Source: Methanobacteriota archaeon (GTDB taxonomy: Archaea; Thermoplasmatota; Thermoplasmata; RBG-16-68-12). From it: DNA of 9,056 bases. The notes under the pieces were generated by a model. It was not told where the DNA came from. It did no database searches and worked only from the letters and a program-made list of their open reading frames with translations. The translations under genes and the position numbers were made by a program. Of this stretch, positions 7,114-9,056 are shown in pieces. Each line of letters opens with the position of its first letter. Position 1 is the stretch's first letter. The stretch spans positions 1 to 9,056 of the forward strand of contig VBME01000139.1 in the NCBI GenBank assembly GCA_005878995.1, in the 5' to 3' direction.

Positions 7114-8190
7114 TTACGCGCCCGGGCGGACGAACGGCAGCGGATGCAGTCTCGCGCGGAGCGACCAACCGCCGCGATCGACGAAGAGCGCGTCCGTCGG
7201 GGACACGGCATCGACCCGAAGAAGGGCGAGGGCGATCACCCATCCGACCGCCGGGGACCACGCGGCGCTCGTCACGGCGCCGACCTTCTGCTCTCCCCTC
7301 GAGACGGGATCGCCTCGGACCGGCGGCATGTCCCCCTCAATTCGGAGGCCGAGGAGCTTCCGGCGGACCTGGCCGACGTACGTCCCCCGAGCGACCGTCT
7401 CCTGGCCGACGTAGCACCCTTTCGTGTAGCTGATCGCCGACTCCGGCGCGACCTCGAGGGCGAGCGTGTCCTCACCCATGTCCGCGCCGAACCGAGGGAC
7501 GCTCGATTCGATTCGCAGGACTTCGGCCGCATCGCGCCCGATCGGCGTGACGTCCCGTCGCACCAGCGCTTCCCACGCCTCCGCGAGGCTCGCCCCAGCC
7601 GACCAGATCGCGTAGCCGTCTTCTCCGAACGCGCGCAACCGCATGGCACGGCCGTCGTGGTGTCGGTCGACGGAGAACGTCAAGAACGCGTTATCGGACA
7701 GGCTGCGGACGTCCGTGCCGACGATGGCCGACACCGCTTCTCCGGCCGACGGACCGTGCACCTCGATGTGGCCGCACAGGCCTAGATCACGGAACTCGAC
7801 GTCGTCGCTGACCCGGGCCTTCTCCAGGAGCCGCACGATCGAGTCCTTTTGCGATGCCTCGATGTCGAGGACGAGCGAGTCCGCGAGAGCGTACACACGG
7901 AGATCTCCGAGCACGCGGCTCTTCTCGTTCAGGAGGAGTGCGTATGTCGACATCCCGGGCCCGATGATCTTCAGGTCGGTCGTCACGAGGCCATCGAGAA
8001 ACGGGACGCGCTCGGATCCGGCGAGCTCGATCTTCGCACGATCGCTCAGGTCGATCATGCCGGCGCGGGTTCGGATCGCACGGACCTCGGCATCGAGGGA
8101 ATCGTATCCCGCGGGGATTGACCACCCCGCCTCCGCACGGAAGATCGCTCCGCTCAGGTCATGATAGGGCCGCAGCTGAAGTTCTTGCAT
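7114..8190 (-). CDS. ygfZ: YgfZ/GcvT-like folate-binding protein (iron-sulfur cluster maintenance)
   Basis: A 358-residue protein of the aminomethyltransferase (GcvT) fold. The motif KGCYVGQETVAR, with Cys259, is the KGCYxGQE signature separating YgfZ/IBA57 proteins from true glycine-cleavage T proteins. The family binds tetrahydrofolate and supports assembly or repair of iron-sulfur enzymes in the cytoplasm. The N-terminal GcvT domain is recognisable from RTRAGMIDLSDRAKIELAG to FLDGLVTTDL. RIESSVPRFGADM and a C-terminal barrel segment (VRRKLLGLRIEG ... VGAVTSAAWSPAVGWVIAL) follow. I chose ATG 8190 (MQELQLRPYHDLSG) because family proteins start near this point. ATG 8295 would add an Arg-rich 35-residue tail (MKQRFELARTRLRR...) with no family resemblance. 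No Shine-Dalgarno sequence is visible at either start, so a leaderless transcript is possible. It is divergent from the plus-strand gene at 8474. Family assignment is strong; a T-protein-like demethylase role is less likely. Confidence 0.88.
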   Translation of the reverse strand: MQELQLRPYHDLSGAIFRAEAGWSIPAGYDSLDAEVRAIRTRAGMIDLSDRAKIELAGSERVPFLDGLVTTDLKIIGPGMSTYALLLNEKSRVLGDLRVYALADSLVLDIEASQKDSIVRLLEKARVSDDVEFRDLGLCGHIEVHGPSAGEAVSAIVGTDVRSLSDNAFLTFSVDRHHDGRAMRLRAFGEDGYAIWSAGASLAEAWEALVRRDVTPIGRDAAEVLRIESSVPRFGADMGEDTLALEVAPESAISYTKGCYVGQETVARGTYVGQVRRKLLGLRIEGDMPPVRGDPVSRGEQKVGAVTSAAWSPAVGWVIALALLRVDAVSPTDALFVDRGGWSLRARLHPLPFVRPGA

Positions 8191-8473
8191 CCGCGATTCG
8201 GCTGATACGTTCGTGCCACTTGGAGCTTTGGGGCGCCATCCTGGAGACTGCACCCTTCGCAACCGCGTTCGCGCGAGTTCGAATCGTTGCTTCATAGTTC
8301 AAAACGGCAGGAGCCTAGCGCCGACCTTCGACCCTCCTAGTCAATGGGTTCAGAACACGGAATCCACGGAATCGCTATGCCTCCGTTGGCAGCAATAGCT
8401 TGCCCTCGTTGCCGACTTCCCAAGACCTTTTAGGACTGCAGCACTTCGGTATCGTGGTCGGGGCATCCCAGTA
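8191..8473. other. Divergent intergenic region between ygfZ-like gene and membrane-protein gene
   Basis: A 283-base gap that should hold promoters for both directions. It is visibly less GC-rich than the coding regions. A weak AT-rich element (CTTTTAGG, about 8427-8434) could be a plus-strand TATA-like box, placing transcription start around 8455-8460. A perfect tandem 9-base repeat lies at 8356-8373. If ygfZ starts at the alternative ATG 8295, the gap shrinks to 178 bases. No tRNA or small RNA structure was recognised. Confidence 0.35.
8356..8373. repeat. Tandem 9-base direct repeat (CACGGAATC x2)
   Basis: Two abutting perfect copies of CACGGAATC lie in the divergent intergenic region, about 100 bases before the plus-strand start. 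They could be a protein-binding site or a slippage product. Nothing more can be said from sequence. Confidence 0.5.
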
Positions 8474-8944
8474 ATGTGTAGGAGAGACGCTAGAAAAGAA
8501 AAGAGGAAACCAACTCGGTTGGGGCGTGTGACGACCGTTGCGATTCTCCTGCTGTTTCCTTTCCCTGAGGCCCTTCTGCTCACGACCGGGATCCCTCTGG
8601 AATGGCGGTGGCCCTACGTCCTCGTCTATGCGGGCTGGATCGTCTTCGCGCTGCTCGTTGACCGCATCGCCATCCATGGCTGGCCAGTCAAGCTACGCGT
8701 CGCCGCCTCGAGGTCAATTCGATGGCCCCATCTCGGAGTTTCATACCTCTGCCTGGGGCTGAGCTTCGTCCTCTTTCTTTTATCCCAAGCCCACTTAGTC
8801 TCGAGTCCCGTCTTGACCTGGTCGGTATGGAACGTCCTATTTATCGTGGCACTTACGGAAGGCGCAATCGGCGCCTCGAATCGGCTGATCGCGACGACTG
8901 CCGTTCCTCCGAAACCACCTGTCGGTCTCCCGCCGCTCGAGTAG
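8474..8944 (+). CDS. Small hypothetical membrane protein with four predicted transmembrane segments
   Basis: A 156-residue protein of unrecognised family. A basic N-terminus (RRDARKEKRKPTRLGR) is followed by four hydrophobic stretches at about residues 20-40 (TTVAILLLFPFPEALLL), 46-67 (WPYVLVYAGWIVFALLV), 86-106 (HLGVSYLCLGLSFVLFLL) and 113-139 (VLTWSVWNVLFIVALTEGAIG). A short Pro-rich tail (PPKPPVGLPPLE) ends the protein. The basic N-terminus suggests it faces the cytoplasm (positive-inside rule). Codons favour G/C in third position, which supports a real gene. ATG 8474 gives the full basic tail; GTG 8528 (VTTVAILL) is an alternative start that keeps all four segments. No catalytic motif, binding site or operon partner is visible. 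It is transcribed away from the ygfZ-like gene, so no joint role is implied. Confidence 0.65.
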   Translation: MCRRDARKEKRKPTRLGRVTTVAILLLFPFPEALLLTTGIPLEWRWPYVLVYAGWIVFALLVDRIAIHGWPVKLRVAASRSIRWPHLGVSYLCLGLSFVLFLLSQAHLVSSPVLTWSVWNVLFIVALTEGAIGASNRLIATTAVPPKPPVGLPPLE

Positions 8945-9056
8945 CGGAAGGCTCGCGCTCGGAGCGATCCGGTCGCAGACCTGCCCCCAAACGTACGGGC
9001 TCCCAGGGTCGGTTGACCATCTGCGTGGCGCGAGACCTCCGGTCCGCGGCGGAACC
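8945..9056. other. Unassigned right edge
   Basis: After the TAG of the membrane-protein gene, 112 GC-rich bases remain. Minus-strand frames stay open across part of this piece, but it is too short and featureless to call a gene. No terminator-like T-run is visible. Confidence 0.3.

Noticed and set aside
7114..8190. Glycine cleavage system T protein (GcvT)
   Set aside because: The KGCYVGQE signature belongs to the YgfZ/IBA57 branch, and no gcvH or gcvP is adjacent.
8271..8297. tRNA T-arm-like string (AGTTCGAATCG)
   Set aside because: The flanking bases do not form a T-stem, and no acceptor, D-arm or anticodon arm was found around it.
1..9056. CRISPR array, insertion sequence, defence or toxin-antitoxin system
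   Set aside because: No evenly spaced short repeats, transposase motifs, terminal inverted repeats or toxin-antitoxin gene pairs were seen. The internal repeats are protein-domain duplications.

Overview
The window looks like a high-GC archaeal chromosome segment. An uncultivated Thermoplasmata or other Euryarchaeota-like lineage is my best guess. This rests on the style of the giant secreted subtilase (tandem PQQ-like propellers starting WPTFHNN, NEW3-like repeats) and on the lack of clear Shine-Dalgarno sequences at the starts. The phylum is inference, and a high-GC bacterium is not excluded.

Layout. Positions 1-6866 are filled by one uninterrupted minus-strand reading frame. It starts near 6866 and runs off the left edge after 2,288 complete codons. 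It encodes an exported multidomain subtilisin-family (S8) protease with this order: signal peptide, two-part propeptide-like region with a Ser/Gly/Ala linker, catalytic domain with intact Asp/His/Asn/Ser, beta-barrel domain, two further beta domains (the second fibronectin-III-like), PQQ-like beta-propeller 1, two NEW3-like domains with calcium-type loops, PQQ-like beta-propeller 2, and at least four Ig/Big-like domains. The C-terminus and any surface anchor lie outside the window. Long plus-strand frames across this region are antisense artefacts of GC-rich codons.

An intergenic stretch (6867-7113) follows, then a second minus-strand gene (7114-8190). This encodes a YgfZ/GcvT-like folate-binding protein with the diagnostic KGCYVGQE motif. 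A 283-base divergent region separates it from a plus-strand gene (8474-8944) for a small protein with four predicted membrane segments and no recognised family. The last 112 bases hold nothing I can name.

The three genes do not form an evident pathway. The protease and ygfZ share a strand but are separated by 247 bases. The protease is an extracellular machine, YgfZ is a cytoplasmic iron-sulfur maintenance factor, and the third is an orphan membrane protein. I see no CRISPR array, mobile element or RNA gene. The most interesting content is the architecture and internal duplication of the giant protease.
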